DNA of 64,000 bases from Roseomonas sp. KE2513 (GTDB lineage: Bacteria > Pseudomonadota > Alphaproteobacteria > Acetobacterales > Acetobacteraceae): the NCBI RefSeq assembly GCF_016107305.1, contig NZ_RCVR01000004.1, positions 1 to 64,000 on the forward strand, written 5' to 3'. The number at the start of each line of letters is the position of its first letter. Position 1 is the first letter of the stretch. The notes beneath the pieces are model-generated. The model ran no database searches. It saw only the letters and a program-made list of their open reading frames with translations, and was not told the DNA's origin. Position numbers and translations under genes: made by a program. This document shows, piece after piece, positions 25,396 through 34,181 of this stretch.

Positions 25396-28068
25396 GTGGC
25401 GCTCCCGGTCTCGCTCTCGGGCCACGGGCTGGCCAAGGGCTTCCGCGACACCTGCCTCTTCTCCCCGCGCCGGGTCGCGCTGATGGCGGACCCGGTCATT
25501 CCGGCCTCCGGCATCCTGGCCCGCAACATCGCCGCCGGGCGCTTCCGGGGTGCGCTCCACGCGGTCGGGGCGGAATGGCCGGGCATCGCCTCAGTGGCGA
25601 GCCTGGCCGACCTCGCGGCGCCTCCCGACCTCGCCGTGCTCTCCCTCGCGCCTGAAGCGGTGGAGCCGGCCATGATCGACCTCGTCGGCGCCGGCTGCTT
25701 CGCCGCCGTGGTGCTTGGCCCTGCCCCGGGGCTCGCCGCCATCTGCGCGCGCACCGGTATCCGGGCGCTGGGGGAGCGCTCCTTTGGTCTCTGCATCCCG
25801 CCGGTCGGGCTGAACGCCTCGCTCTCCCAGGTGGCGCCGCGGCCGGGGCGGCTCGCGCTGCTCTGCCAGTCCTCCGCCCTCGCACGCGCGGTGATCGACT
25901 GGGCGGAAGGAGAAGCGGTGGGCTTCACTCTGATCGCTGGCATCGGAACGAACGCCGATTACGGCTTTGCCGGCGGTCTCGACTGGCTGGCGCGCGACGC
26001 TGGCACCGGGACGATCCTGCTTGACCTCCGCCGCATCAAGGACCGGCGGCGCTTCATCTCCTCCGCCCGCGCGGCCGCGCGCACCCGCCCGGTGGTCGCG
26101 CAGCGGCCGGGCTTCGCCGGGCGGGAGGGGGCGGATGCCGTGATGCAGGCCGCACTGCGCCGCGCCGGCGTGCTGCGGGTGGAAGGACTGGAAAGCCTTC
26201 TCTCCGCCGCCGAGACACTAGGCCGGGTAAAGCCCTCGCCGCGCCCAGGCCCGGAAGGCGCGCGGGGCGACCGGATCGCCATTGTCTCCAATGGCCTCGG
26301 ACCCGCGCAGATGGCTGCTGATGCGGTGATCCGCGGGGGCGGGCGCCTGGCTGGCATCCCGCCTGGGGCCATGCAGATGCTCGACCTCGCGCTTCCGGGT
26401 GGCTGGACGGGCGATAATCCCCTCGCGCTGCCGCTGGGGCAGGGACACCGCCTGGGCGAGGCGGCCAGTCTTCTCGGTGCCCTGCTGGAGGTGGATTCGG
26501 TCGTCGCGATCCATTCCCCGGCGCCGGAGGAGGATCCTGCCATTGCCGCCGAGGGCATCGCCGCCGCCGCGGCGACCTCCGGGCGCGGGCAGCGGGCCGC
26601 GCCCGTCCTTACCGCCTGGATCGGCCAGGCGACGGCCGGAGAGCAGCGCCGCTCCCTCGCCGAGCGCGCCGTCGCGGTCTTCGCCACCCCTGAGGCGGCG
26701 GTGCAGGGCGCCCTTCACCTCGCGCAGGACCGGCGGAACCGGCTGGCCGCCGCCGAGCTGCCGCCTTCCGCCGTTCTGGAGGTGGCGCCGGACCGCGCGC
26801 GCGTCGCCGCCATCTTCGCTGCCGTCCGCGCCTCCGGCCGGCTGAGACTGGACGAGGCGGAGGCGCTCTCGGTGCTTGATGCCTACGGCATCCCCACGGT
26901 GCCGCACCGCGCCGCCGCCACGGTGGAGGAAGCGGTTTCCGCCGCCGCCGCCCTCGGCTGGCCCGCCGTGCTGAAGGTGCTGAGCGCCGACCTGCCGGCC
27001 AAGACGGAGATCGGCGGCGTCGCCCTGGATCTACGCGACGCCGATGCCTTTCGTGCCGCGGCGGAGGGCATCGCGGCCCGCGCCGCCGCGGACCGGCCGG
27101 ACGCCGTGCTGCGCGGCTGGATGGTGCAGGCGATGCACGGGCGGGGCCGCGAACTGCGCCTCCGCCTGGAGGACGACGCCATGTTCGGCCCCTGGATCGG
27201 CTTCGGCCGCGGCGGCACGGCGGCGGAGATTGAGGCGGACGAGAGCTTCGACCTGCCGCCGCTGAACCGGGCGCTTGCACTCGGGATGATCCGCCGGACC
27301 CGCGTCGCGCGCCTGCTGGAGGGCTGGCGCGACCACCCGCCGGTCTCGAAGGAGGCACTGGCCGAGGCGCTAGTGAGCCTCTCCCAGCTGGCGGTGGACT
27401 TTCCCGAGGTGGCCGCCGCCCGCATCAACCCCCTCCGCGCGGCGCCCGAGGGCGTGGTGGCGCTCGACGCCGACCTGACCCTGCGGCCGGCAGGGGAGAG
27501 GGGCTTCCTCGCCATCCCGCCCTATCCGGCAGAACTCGCCCGGCCCTTCACCTTGCGCGACGGCCGGCACGTCCTTGTCCGCCCCATCCGGCCCGAGGAC
27601 GCGGAGGAACTTGCGGCCTTCGTGCGCCGCGTACCGGCCGAGGACCTGCGCTACCGCTTCTTCAACCGCCTGCGAGAGCTTCCGGCCGCGCAGATCGCCC
27701 GCCTGACGCAGATCGACTACGACCGCGAAATCGCCTTCGCTGCCCTCGACGGCGATCGCTTCGCCGGCACCTCACGTCTCGTCGTGGATGGCCAGGGCGG
27801 GGGGGAGTTCGCGATCCTTGTCGACGCGGGCTGGAAGCGCGGCGGCCTGGCGCGGCACCTGATCGGCCGGCTGGTGGAATGGGCGCGCGGACGCGGCTTG
27901 CAGCACATCGCCGGCCAGGTTCTCGCGGAGAACACCGGCATGCTCCGCTTCGTGCGCGCCATCGGCTTCGAAACCCATGGCACCGAGGATCCGGAGATCC
28001 TTGAGGCCACGCTGGCGATCGGCCCGGAGGCCGCTAGTGCAGCCGCATCTCCGCCAGGAGCAGCCTGA
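25396..28068 (+). CDS. Pat-like protein lysine acetyltransferase (acyl-CoA synthetase-like domains plus GNAT)
   Basis: This 890-residue protein contains a CoA-binding Rossmann domain (1-135), two succinyl-CoA-ligase-like domains (about 140-460), an ATP-grasp-like domain (about 480-700) and a C-terminal GNAT domain (about 715-885) with GWKRGGLARHLIGR as the acetyl-CoA loop. In NDP-forming acetyl-CoA synthetases the second domain carries the phosphorylated histidine in an SHTGA-type loop; here that place reads VVAQRPGFAG (about 232-241) with no histidine. That loss is known in Pat acetyltransferases, so protein acetylation is more likely than acetate activation. Start GTG 25396 follows GGGGG. 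Its 3' end overlaps the convergent regulator gene by 35 bases. Confidence 0.9.
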   Translation: MALPVSLSGHGLAKGFRDTCLFSPRRVALMADPVIPASGILARNIAAGRFRGALHAVGAEWPGIASVASLADLAAPPDLAVLSLAPEAVEPAMIDLVGAGCFAAVVLGPAPGLAAICARTGIRALGERSFGLCIPPVGLNASLSQVAPRPGRLALLCQSSALARAVIDWAEGEAVGFTLIAGIGTNADYGFAGGLDWLARDAGTGTILLDLRRIKDRRRFISSARAAARTRPVVAQRPGFAGREGADAVMQAALRRAGVLRVEGLESLLSAAETLGRVKPSPRPGPEGARGDRIAIVSNGLGPAQMAADAVIRGGGRLAGIPPGAMQMLDLALPGGWTGDNPLALPLGQGHRLGEAASLLGALLEVDSVVAIHSPAPEEDPAIAAEGIAAAAATSGRGQRAAPVLTAWIGQATAGEQRRSLAERAVAVFATPEAAVQGALHLAQDRRNRLAAAELPPSAVLEVAPDRARVAAIFAAVRASGRLRLDEAEALSVLDAYGIPTVPHRAAATVEEAVSAAAALGWPAVLKVLSADLPAKTEIGGVALDLRDADAFRAAAEGIAARAAADRPDAVLRGWMVQAMHGRGRELRLRLEDDAMFGPWIGFGRGGTAAEIEADESFDLPPLNRALALGMIRRTRVARLLEGWRDHPPVSKEALAEALVSLSQLAVDFPEVAAARINPLRAAPEGVVALDADLTLRPAGERGFLAIPPYPAELARPFTLRDGRHVLVRPIRPEDAEELAAFVRRVPAEDLRYRFFNRLRELPAAQIARLTQIDYDREIAFAALDGDRFAGTSRLVVDGQGGGEFAILVDAGWKRGGLARHLIGRLVEWARGRGLQHIAGQVLAENTGMLRFVRAIGFETHGTEDPEILEATLAIGPEAASAAASPPGAA

Positions 28069-28912
28069 CCCGGCCCGCGGCCTCGGCGCCCTTGCGCGCC
28101 TCCCGCCAGGCGTTCTCAGCCACGCGCTGGTGGATGCTCACCGCCTCGTCGGCCGCGGTCACGGTGCCGACGCCGATGGCGTTCAACGGCTGGCTGTCCG
28201 GCCCGAAGGGGTTGGCACAGAGATGGGCTCGCTCCCGCGCCCGCAGCACGATGAAATTGGCGGCTGGCGCCGAATCGGTCAGCAGGCCGATCTGCAGCCC
28301 CATGGGCACGCTTTCCATCAGCCCGGCGAGGTTCTCCGCCTCCGCCCGGGCCGCGAGGATGAGATTGTGGCGAACGGCCTCCGACACCCGCAGTCCCGGG
28401 GCGATACCATCCATCAGCAGGTCGCGCAGCGCGGCCTCGCTTATCATCGCAATGATTGAGGGCCGGCGCTGCTGATAGGCACGCTTGCGCGCGACCAGGA
28501 GCCCAAGCGCCTGCTCGGCCGCCGCGTGGAAGGCCAGCCGCTCCGGAGCCGCGTTGGCTGCGTCGGCCATCCCCTCGGCCAAGGCCGAGTCGTAGCCCTC
28601 CGAGGTGACGAGGGTGCAGAGCGCGCCGCCGAGCTGGAGGATCTGCTCCGCGTCCTCCTCCACCTGCCGCAGCCGCTCCTGCAGGGCCAGCGGGCGGGAG
28701 AAGTATTCCACCCCGATCCCGAGAAGGGAGAGCGGCGAGATCTTGAGCAGTTCCGCGAGGCGCCGGATCGTGTCCAGCTTGATCACCTCGCCCTTTTCAT
28801 ACCGGTAGAGCGCGGCGCGCGACACACCGAGCCGCGCCGCGATCTCTTCGGCCCGCAGCCCTGATTCCAGGCGGTACGCCCTCAGCTGCTGGCCGATGTC
28901 GGCGAAGCGCAT
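28034..28912 (-). CDS. XRE-family transcriptional regulator
   Basis: This 292-residue protein has a Cro/C1-type helix-turn-helix at about 7-61 (IGQQLRAYRLESGLRAEEIA, then SRAALYRYEKGEVIKLDTIR) and a long, mostly helical C-terminal domain of unknown ligand. Start ATG 28912 is chosen for the GAGGAACG ribosome site; earlier in-frame ATGs lie in non-conserved sequence. It converges on the acetyltransferase gene and overlaps it by 35 bases. Targets are unknown. Confidence 0.85.
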   Translation of the reverse strand: MRFADIGQQLRAYRLESGLRAEEIAARLGVSRAALYRYEKGEVIKLDTIRRLAELLKISPLSLLGIGVEYFSRPLALQERLRQVEEDAEQILQLGGALCTLVTSEGYDSALAEGMADAANAAPERLAFHAAAEQALGLLVARKRAYQQRRPSIIAMISEAALRDLLMDGIAPGLRVSEAVRHNLILAARAEAENLAGLMESVPMGLQIGLLTDSAPAANFIVLRARERAHLCANPFGPDSQPLNAIGVGTVTAADEAVSIHQRVAENAWREARKGAEAAGRVRLLLAEMRLH

Positions 28913-29049
28913 CGCACGTTCCTCGTTCGGCACGGCATTGCCAACTCGGCCCGTTCGCATCGGCGTCATCTCATGGCCCTGGATTGTTGCCGCAAAATGC
29001 GCGTTCTCACGCCTTTGTGCAACGGCATACACGCGTCCGGAACCATGGA
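28913..29049 (-). promoter_or_regulatory. upstream region of the XRE regulator
   Basis: The 137-base gap holds a loose inverted repeat GTTGC (28986-28990) / GCAAC (29019-29023) with A/T-rich inner flanks, a layout seen at autoregulated XRE operators. No strong promoter match was found. Confidence 0.25.
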
Positions 29050-29928
29050 TCAGCCAATCTCGTGCGATGCGAGTTTTTCCAGCGCCCGCACCAACGCTGA
29101 GTGATCCTGCCCAGCGCCACCGGCCGCCGCGACCGCTGAGAAGAGCTGCTGCGCATTGGCGGTAGCGGGCAGGGCAACCTCGAGTTCCCGCGCCGCCTGC
29201 AGCGCGAGGTTGAGGTCCTTCTGGTGCAGGGCGATCCGGAAGCCGGGATCGAAGGTCCGCTTGATCATCCTCTCCGCATGCACTTCGAGGATGCGCGAGG
29301 AGGCGAAGCCGCCCATCAGCGCTTCCCGCACACGCGCCGGATCGGCGCCGGCCTTGCTGGCGAAGACAAGGGCTTCGGAAACGGCGGCGATGTTGAGGGC
29401 GACGATGATCTGGTTGGCGACCTTGGTCGTCTGCCCGGCGCCGTTCTCCTCGCCGACGAGGGTGATGTTCTTGCCCATCGCTTGGAAGAGCGGCAGGGCG
29501 CGGTCGAACGCCGCCTTGGGACCACCGATCATGATGGTCAGCGCCGCGTTGCGGGCACCTACCTCGCCGCCGGAGACCGGGGCATCCAGGTAGTCGCAGC
29601 CCCTGGCATTCACCCGGGCTGCGAAGTCCTTCGTGGCCGTCGGGCTGATCGAGGACATATCAATGAGCAGCGTGCCCGGCTTCAGCGCGGCCGCCACGCC
29701 GCCCTCGCCGAAGAGCACCGCCTCAACGTCGGGGGTATCCGGCACCATCAGGATCACCACCTCCGCGGCCGAGGCCACCTCGGCGGGGGAGGGGAGGACG
29801 GTCGCGGTCGAGCGGAGGTCGTCGGTCAGGCTCGCTCGCTCCGGGACAACGAGTTCGTGCCCGGCCTTGGCGAGGTTCAGCGCCATGGGGCGGCCCATGA
29901 TGCCCAGTCCGATGAACCCAACTCTCAT
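29050..29928 (-). CDS. 2-hydroxy-3-oxopropionate (tartronate semialdehyde) reductase-type dehydrogenase
   Basis: This 292-residue beta-hydroxyacid dehydrogenase has an N-terminal Rossmann nucleotide site (GFIGLGIMGRPMALNLAKAG), the substrate motif DAPVSGGEVGARN and the catalytic lysine segment GQTTKVANQ. The FRIALHQKDLNLALQAARE segment is typical of the GarR/GlxR branch, which reduces tartronate semialdehyde to glycerate in the glyoxylate pathway. Start ATG 29928 follows GGAG; the frame extends 11 codons further without support. Substrate assignment is by family resemblance, and related 3-hydroxyisobutyrate dehydrogenases cannot be excluded. Confidence 0.85.
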   Translation of the reverse strand: MRVGFIGLGIMGRPMALNLAKAGHELVVPERASLTDDLRSTATVLPSPAEVASAAEVVILMVPDTPDVEAVLFGEGGVAAALKPGTLLIDMSSISPTATKDFAARVNARGCDYLDAPVSGGEVGARNAALTIMIGGPKAAFDRALPLFQAMGKNITLVGEENGAGQTTKVANQIIVALNIAAVSEALVFASKAGADPARVREALMGGFASSRILEVHAERMIKRTFDPGFRIALHQKDLNLALQAARELEVALPATANAQQLFSAVAAAGGAGQDHSALVRALEKLASHEIG

Positions 29929-30019
29929 TTGCAAGCACTCCGATCCGACAGGTCGCTCCATCCTGGGCTAGCGCAAATTTCCTTGAGCCCCAAGGCCGGA
30001 ACGGTCATTCCGCCCCTCG

Positions 30020-30037
30020 GCACCACCTGTTTGGTGC
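30020..30037. repeat. short inverted repeat between glxR-type and AI-2E-type genes
   Basis: GCACCA (30020-30025) and TGGTGC (30032-30037) form a 6-bp stem with a six-base loop in the divergent gap. It could be an operator or a leader hairpin; the evidence is weak. Confidence 0.3.
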
Positions 30038-30072
30038 GTGCGGGCAGCCGGTCCATAAGGTTCGGGCCCATT

Positions 30073-31164
30073 ATGGCCCTTCAGGAGCTGATTGTGACGG
30101 ATAATCGGGAGTTCCTGATTCGCATCATCGGCCTTACGGCCCTGATCGCCCTGCTGGCGGGCTGCTTTCTCGTGCTGAAGCCCTTCGCCTCGGCTCTTGT
30201 CTGGGCGGCGATCCTCTCCTTCACGACTTGGCCGGCCTACCGCTTCCTCACGGACCGGGCCAACCTGCGCCCGAGCTGGGCGGCGGCGGCGATGGTGACG
30301 GCGATGATGCTGGTGATTGGCCTACCGCTCGCCATCGCGGCCCCTACCAGCCGGGCAGAGATCGAGCGGCTGCGTGGTTCGGTCCAGGACTTCCTCACGG
30401 ATGGCCTGCCCTCTCTCCTCGCGGCCACGGGGCGCCTGCCCATCGTCGGCGGCTTTCTAGAGGAGCGCTTCGGGGAGCTGGACCTCGGGGTGGGCAACCT
30501 GTTTGGCATGCTCAAGCCCTATGCGGGCGATGCCGCGCAGATGGCGCTCAGCCTGTTCCTCGCCCTCGTCTCCGGGGTGGCGGAGCTGCTGATCGCGATC
30601 CTCCTCTCCTTCTTCTTCTACCGGGATGGCCCCTACCTGGCTCAGGCGCTCAACCGCGCGGCCGAGCGAATCGCGGACCAGCGCGGCCGGCGCCTCGTGG
30701 AGCTCACCGGGGCGGTCACGCGCGGGGTGGTCTACGGCCTTCTCGGCACCGCGGTGGTGCAGGGCGTGATGACGGCTCTGGGCCTCTGGCTCGCGGGGGT
30801 GCCTCACCCGGCGTTGCTCGGCCTCTTGGCCGGGGTGATCTCCATTCTGCCAATTGGGGCGCCGGTGGTATGGATCCCCGCCACCATCTGGCTCTTCGTC
30901 AATGGCAGCACGGGCTGGGGGATCTTCATGGGCCTCTACGGCGCCTTCGGCATCTCTTCGGTGGACAACTTCATCCGGCCCTGGCTCATCTCGCGCGGGG
31001 CGGACCTTCCGCTGCTGCTCACCCTGCTCGGCGCGCTCGGGGGCGCCTTCGCCTTCGGCTTCCTCGGCCTCTTCCTCGGGCCCGTCCTGCTAGCCGTCGC
31101 CTACACGATCATCCGCGACTGGACCTCGGAGAGGGAGCCGCGCAGCAGCTCGCTGATCCTCTGA
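30073..31164 (+). CDS. AI-2E/PerM-family membrane transporter
   Basis: This 363-residue protein has the family layout: paired N-terminal helices (IGLTALIALLAGCFLVLKPF, then ALVWAAILSFTTWP), a soluble middle part, then about five C-terminal helices with LLGLLAGVISILPIGAPVVW and a FIRPWLISRGADLPLLLTLL segment. The family exports small molecules or ions; substrates are rarely known. Two starts compete: ATG 30073, given here, and GTG 30094, which has AGGAG at ideal spacing and would shorten the protein by seven residues. Confidence 0.88.
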   Translation: MALQELIVTDNREFLIRIIGLTALIALLAGCFLVLKPFASALVWAAILSFTTWPAYRFLTDRANLRPSWAAAAMVTAMMLVIGLPLAIAAPTSRAEIERLRGSVQDFLTDGLPSLLAATGRLPIVGGFLEERFGELDLGVGNLFGMLKPYAGDAAQMALSLFLALVSGVAELLIAILLSFFFYRDGPYLAQALNRAAERIADQRGRRLVELTGAVTRGVVYGLLGTAVVQGVMTALGLWLAGVPHPALLGLLAGVISILPIGAPVVWIPATIWLFVNGSTGWGIFMGLYGAFGISSVDNFIRPWLISRGADLPLLLTLLGALGGAFAFGFLGLFLGPVLLAVAYTIIRDWTSEREPRSSSLIL

Positions 31165-31198
31165 GGACCGAAGTTGGTGTGCGGTTTGCTTCGGGTCC
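31165..31198 (+). terminator. possible terminator after the AI-2E-type gene
   Basis: GGACCGAAG (31165-31173) can pair with CTTCGGGTCC (31189-31198) with one bulged G, directly after the stop codon. No U tract follows. Confidence 0.35.
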
Positions 31199-31301
31199 GG
31201 GCGGTATCAGAGGATCAAATCATGGACGGCTTCGCGTGATCATCCGAACCGGCCGGTTCTACCGGGTGGACTGCCCGGCGCCGCTGGGCTAGGCGCAGCC
31301 G

Positions 31302-32276
31302 GTGCCAGCCTTCGTCCTGTCCCGCATCCTCCAGGCGCTGCCGGTGATGCTTGCCGTCGCCCTCATCGCCTTCACCCTCTTCACCTTCGTGGGCGACCCG
31401 ATCGCGACCATGCTTGGGCAGGAGTTCTCCGTCGCCCAGCGCGACGCGCTCGTTACGGCGCTAGGCCTCGACCAGCCCGTGCCGATCCAGTTCCTGCGCT
31501 TCATCGGCAATGCCCTGCACGGGGAGTTCGGCCTCTCCTACCGCCTCTCGCGCCCGGTTTCGGCCCTCTTCGCGGAGCGCGCGCCGGCCACGCTGGAACT
31601 CGCATTCTGCGCCTCGGTGGTCGCGCTGGCGGTCGGGCTTCCGGCCGGGGTCTATACGGGCCTGCGCCCGCGCTCCCCGCTCAGCCGGGCCTTGCTCACC
31701 TTCAGCCTCGTCGGCGTGTCGCTGCCCACCTTCCTCATCGGCAGCCTGCTGATCCTCGTCTTCTCCGTCTGGCTGGGCTGGCTGCCGAGCTTCGGGCGGG
31801 GGGACACGGTGCAGCTCGGCTGGTGGAGCACGGGCTTCCTCACCCTCTCCGGCCTGAAGGCGCTGATCCTGCCCTCCATCACCCTCGGCCTCTTCCAGCT
31901 CACCCTCATTCTCCGCCTCGTGCGGTCCGAGATGCTGGAGGTGATGCGCTCGGATTACGTGAAGTTCGCCCGCGCGCGGGGGCTCCGGGACCGGAGCATC
32001 AACTTCGGCCATGCGCTTCGGAACACGCTCGTTCCGGTCATCACCATCGTTGGTCTCCAGCTCGGCTCCATCATCGCCTTCTCCATCGTGACGGAGACGG
32101 TGTTCCAGTGGCCAGGGATGGGGCTGCTGTTCATCCAGTCCGTCTCCTCGGCCGATATCCCCGTGATGGCGGCTTATCTCCTCCTCATCTCGGCTGTTTT
32201 CGTGACCATCAACCTCGTCGTGGACCTCCTCTATTACGCCGTGGACCCGAGGCTTCGTGCCGGGCGAGGGCACTGA
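31302..32276 (+). CDS. dipeptide/oligopeptide ABC transporter permease (DppB type)
   Basis: This 324-residue protein begins with a VPAFVLSRILQALPVMLAVA helix and ends in six-helix permease topology with the EAA-type loop HALRNTLVPVITIVGLQLGS and WPGMGLLFIQSV. It is the DppB half of an inner-membrane peptide channel. GTG 31302 is the first possible start after an in-frame stop at 31290; no good ribosome site is visible. It opens a four-gene transporter set (dppBCDF order) with no binding-protein gene on either side. Confidence 0.9.
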   Translation: MPAFVLSRILQALPVMLAVALIAFTLFTFVGDPIATMLGQEFSVAQRDALVTALGLDQPVPIQFLRFIGNALHGEFGLSYRLSRPVSALFAERAPATLELAFCASVVALAVGLPAGVYTGLRPRSPLSRALLTFSLVGVSLPTFLIGSLLILVFSVWLGWLPSFGRGDTVQLGWWSTGFLTLSGLKALILPSITLGLFQLTLILRLVRSEMLEVMRSDYVKFARARGLRDRSINFGHALRNTLVPVITIVGLQLGSIIAFSIVTETVFQWPGMGLLFIQSVSSADIPVMAAYLLLISAVFVTINLVVDLLYYAVDPRLRAGRGH

Positions 32277-32277
32277 G

Positions 32278-33189
32278 ATGAGCGCCATCGCCCGCGCCTG
32301 GGACAGCGACCTCGCCTACTCTTTCCGGCGGTCGCCCACCGCCGTCCTCTCGGCCATCGTCGCGCTGATCTGCATCGTGGGGGCCGTCGCGGCGCCGGTG
32401 CTCGCGCCCTATAACCCCTTCGACCTCGCCAGCCTCGACCTGATGGACGCCTTCAACCCCCCGGCCTTCATGCCGGAGGGGTCGCTCGCCCATCCCATCG
32501 GGACCGATGACCAGGGGCGGGATGTGCTCTCGGCCATCATGTACGGCGCGCGCATGTCGCTCTTCGTCGGGGTCTCGGCGACTGCCTTCTCGCTCCTGCT
32601 CGGCGTGCTGCTCGGGCTGCTAGCGGGCTATGCCGGTGGCACGATCGACGCCGTGCTGATGCGGATCGCCGACGTGCAGCTCACCTTCCCGAACATCCTC
32701 ATCGCGCTGTTGGTGGACGGGGTCGCCCGCGCCGCCCTGCCGCGTGACCTGCATGACCAAATCGCCGTCTATGTCGTCATCTTCGCCATCGGCATCTCCG
32801 ACTGGCCGCGCTTCGCCCGCACCGTCCGCGGCTCGGCCATGGTGGAGAGGAACAAGGAATATGTCCTCGCCGCCCGCGTCATCGGCATCGGGCCGGCGCG
32901 CATCATGCTGACCCATGTGCTGCCCAACGTGCTCGGTCCGCTGCTGGTGCTGGCGACGCTGAATCTCGGCCTTGCCATTATCTCGGAGGCGACGCTCTCC
33001 TTCCTCGGCGTCGGCCTGCCTCAGACGCAGCCGAGCCTCGGCACGCTCATCCGTGTCGGCAACGACTTTCTCTTCAGCGGCGAGTGGTGGATCACCGTCT
33101 TCCCGGGCGTCGCGCTGATCGCGATGGTGCTCTCCGTGAACCTGCTGGGCGACTGGCTGCGCGACGCGCTGAACCCGAGGCTGCGCTGA
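32278..33189 (+). CDS. dipeptide/oligopeptide ABC transporter permease (DppC type)
   Basis: This 303-residue protein has the N-terminal DppC extension (DSDLAYSFRRSPTAVLSAIV), the HPIGTDDQGRDVLSAIMYGARMS-type segment and the cytoplasmic EAA loop around RFARTVRGSAMVERNKEYVL and HVLPNVLGPLLVLATLNLGL. It pairs with the DppB-type protein just upstream; the start ATG lies one base past its stop. The stop overlaps the next start (TGATG). Confidence 0.92.
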   Translation: MSAIARAWDSDLAYSFRRSPTAVLSAIVALICIVGAVAAPVLAPYNPFDLASLDLMDAFNPPAFMPEGSLAHPIGTDDQGRDVLSAIMYGARMSLFVGVSATAFSLLLGVLLGLLAGYAGGTIDAVLMRIADVQLTFPNILIALLVDGVARAALPRDLHDQIAVYVVIFAIGISDWPRFARTVRGSAMVERNKEYVLAARVIGIGPARIMLTHVLPNVLGPLLVLATLNLGLAIISEATLSFLGVGLPQTQPSLGTLIRVGNDFLFSGEWWITVFPGVALIAMVLSVNLLGDWLRDALNPRLR

Positions 33190-34181
33190 TGGCCGCCCCC
33201 CTGCTTGAGGTCCGCGACCTCGTCGTCGAGTTCCCCGGCCGTCGCGGAACGCTGCGCGCGCTCGACAAGGTCTCCCTCGACATCGCGCCGGGCGAGGTGC
33301 TCGGAATGGTCGGCGAGTCCGGTGCCGGTAAGTCGATGACGGGCGCTGCGATCATCGGCCTGCTCGAACCCCCGGGGCGGATCGCGGGCGGCAGCATCAC
33401 CCTCGGCGGCCAGCGGATCGACAACCTCTCCCGCCGGCAGATGCAGCGCATCCGGGGAAAGCGGATCGGCGCGATCTTCCAGGACCCGCTGACCACCCTG
33501 AACCCCCTCTACACCGTGGGCGACCAGCTGACGGAGACGATGCGCACGCATCTCGACATCGACGCGGCCGATGCCCGGCGTCGCGCGGTCGGTTGGCTGG
33601 AGGCGGTGGGCATCCCCGCCGCCGCGGACCGGGTCATGGCCTATCCACACCAGTTCTCGGGCGGGATGCGCCAGCGCGTGGTCATTGCCCTCGCCCTCTG
33701 CGCCGAGCCGGAGCTGGTGGTGGCGGACGAGCCGACCACGGCCCTCGATGTCTCCGTGCAGGCGCAGGTCATCGCCCTGCTCCGGCGGCTGACGCGCGAA
33801 AAGGGCACCTCCGTCATGCTCATTACCCACGACATGGGCGTGATCGCCGAGACGGCAGACCGCGTGGCGGTGATGTATGCCGGCCGAGTCGCCGAGATCG
33901 GCCCGGTGAAGTCGGTGGTTAAGGCCGCCGCCCACCCCTATTCGGCGGGTCTCATGGCATCCATCCCGCCGCTCTCGCACCGCGTGGACCGGCTGCCGCA
34001 AATCGACGGCGCCATGCCGCGCCTGAACGCCATTCCCCAGGGCTGCGCGTACAACCCGCGTTGCCCCCATGTCTTCGATCGCTGCCGGGTGGAGCGGCCG
34101 GAGCTCCTGCCGGCGGTGGAGACCCGCGCCGCCTGCTGGCTCTTTGACAGCCACGCCCCGCGGGAGCGCGCCCATGTCTGA
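33189..34181 (+). CDS. dipeptide ABC transporter ATP-binding protein (DppD type)
   Basis: This 330-residue ATPase has Walker A GESGAGKS at 42-49, signature FSGGMRQR, Walker [13 protein letters not shown] and an H-loop in LITHDMG. The C-terminal oligopeptide-transporter extension holds NPRCPHVFDRC, the cysteine set that binds a 4Fe-4S cluster in DppD/F. Start ATG 33189 overlaps the permease stop. It powers uptake with the DppF-type partner. Confidence 0.93.
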   Translation: MAAPLLEVRDLVVEFPGRRGTLRALDKVSLDIAPGEVLGMVGESGAGKSMTGAAIIGLLEPPGRIAGGSITLGGQRIDNLSRRQMQRIRGKRIGAIFQDPLTTLNPLYTVGDQLTETMRTHLDIDAADARRRAVGWLEAVGIPAAADRVMAYPHQFSGGMRQRVVIALALCAEPELVVADEPTTALDVSVQAQVIALLRRLTREKGTSVMLITHDMGVIAETADRVAVMYAGRVAEIGPVKSVVKAAAHPYSAGLMASIPPLSHRVDRLPQIDGAMPRLNAIPQGCAYNPRCPHVFDRCRVERPELLPAVETRAACWLFDSHAPRERAHV

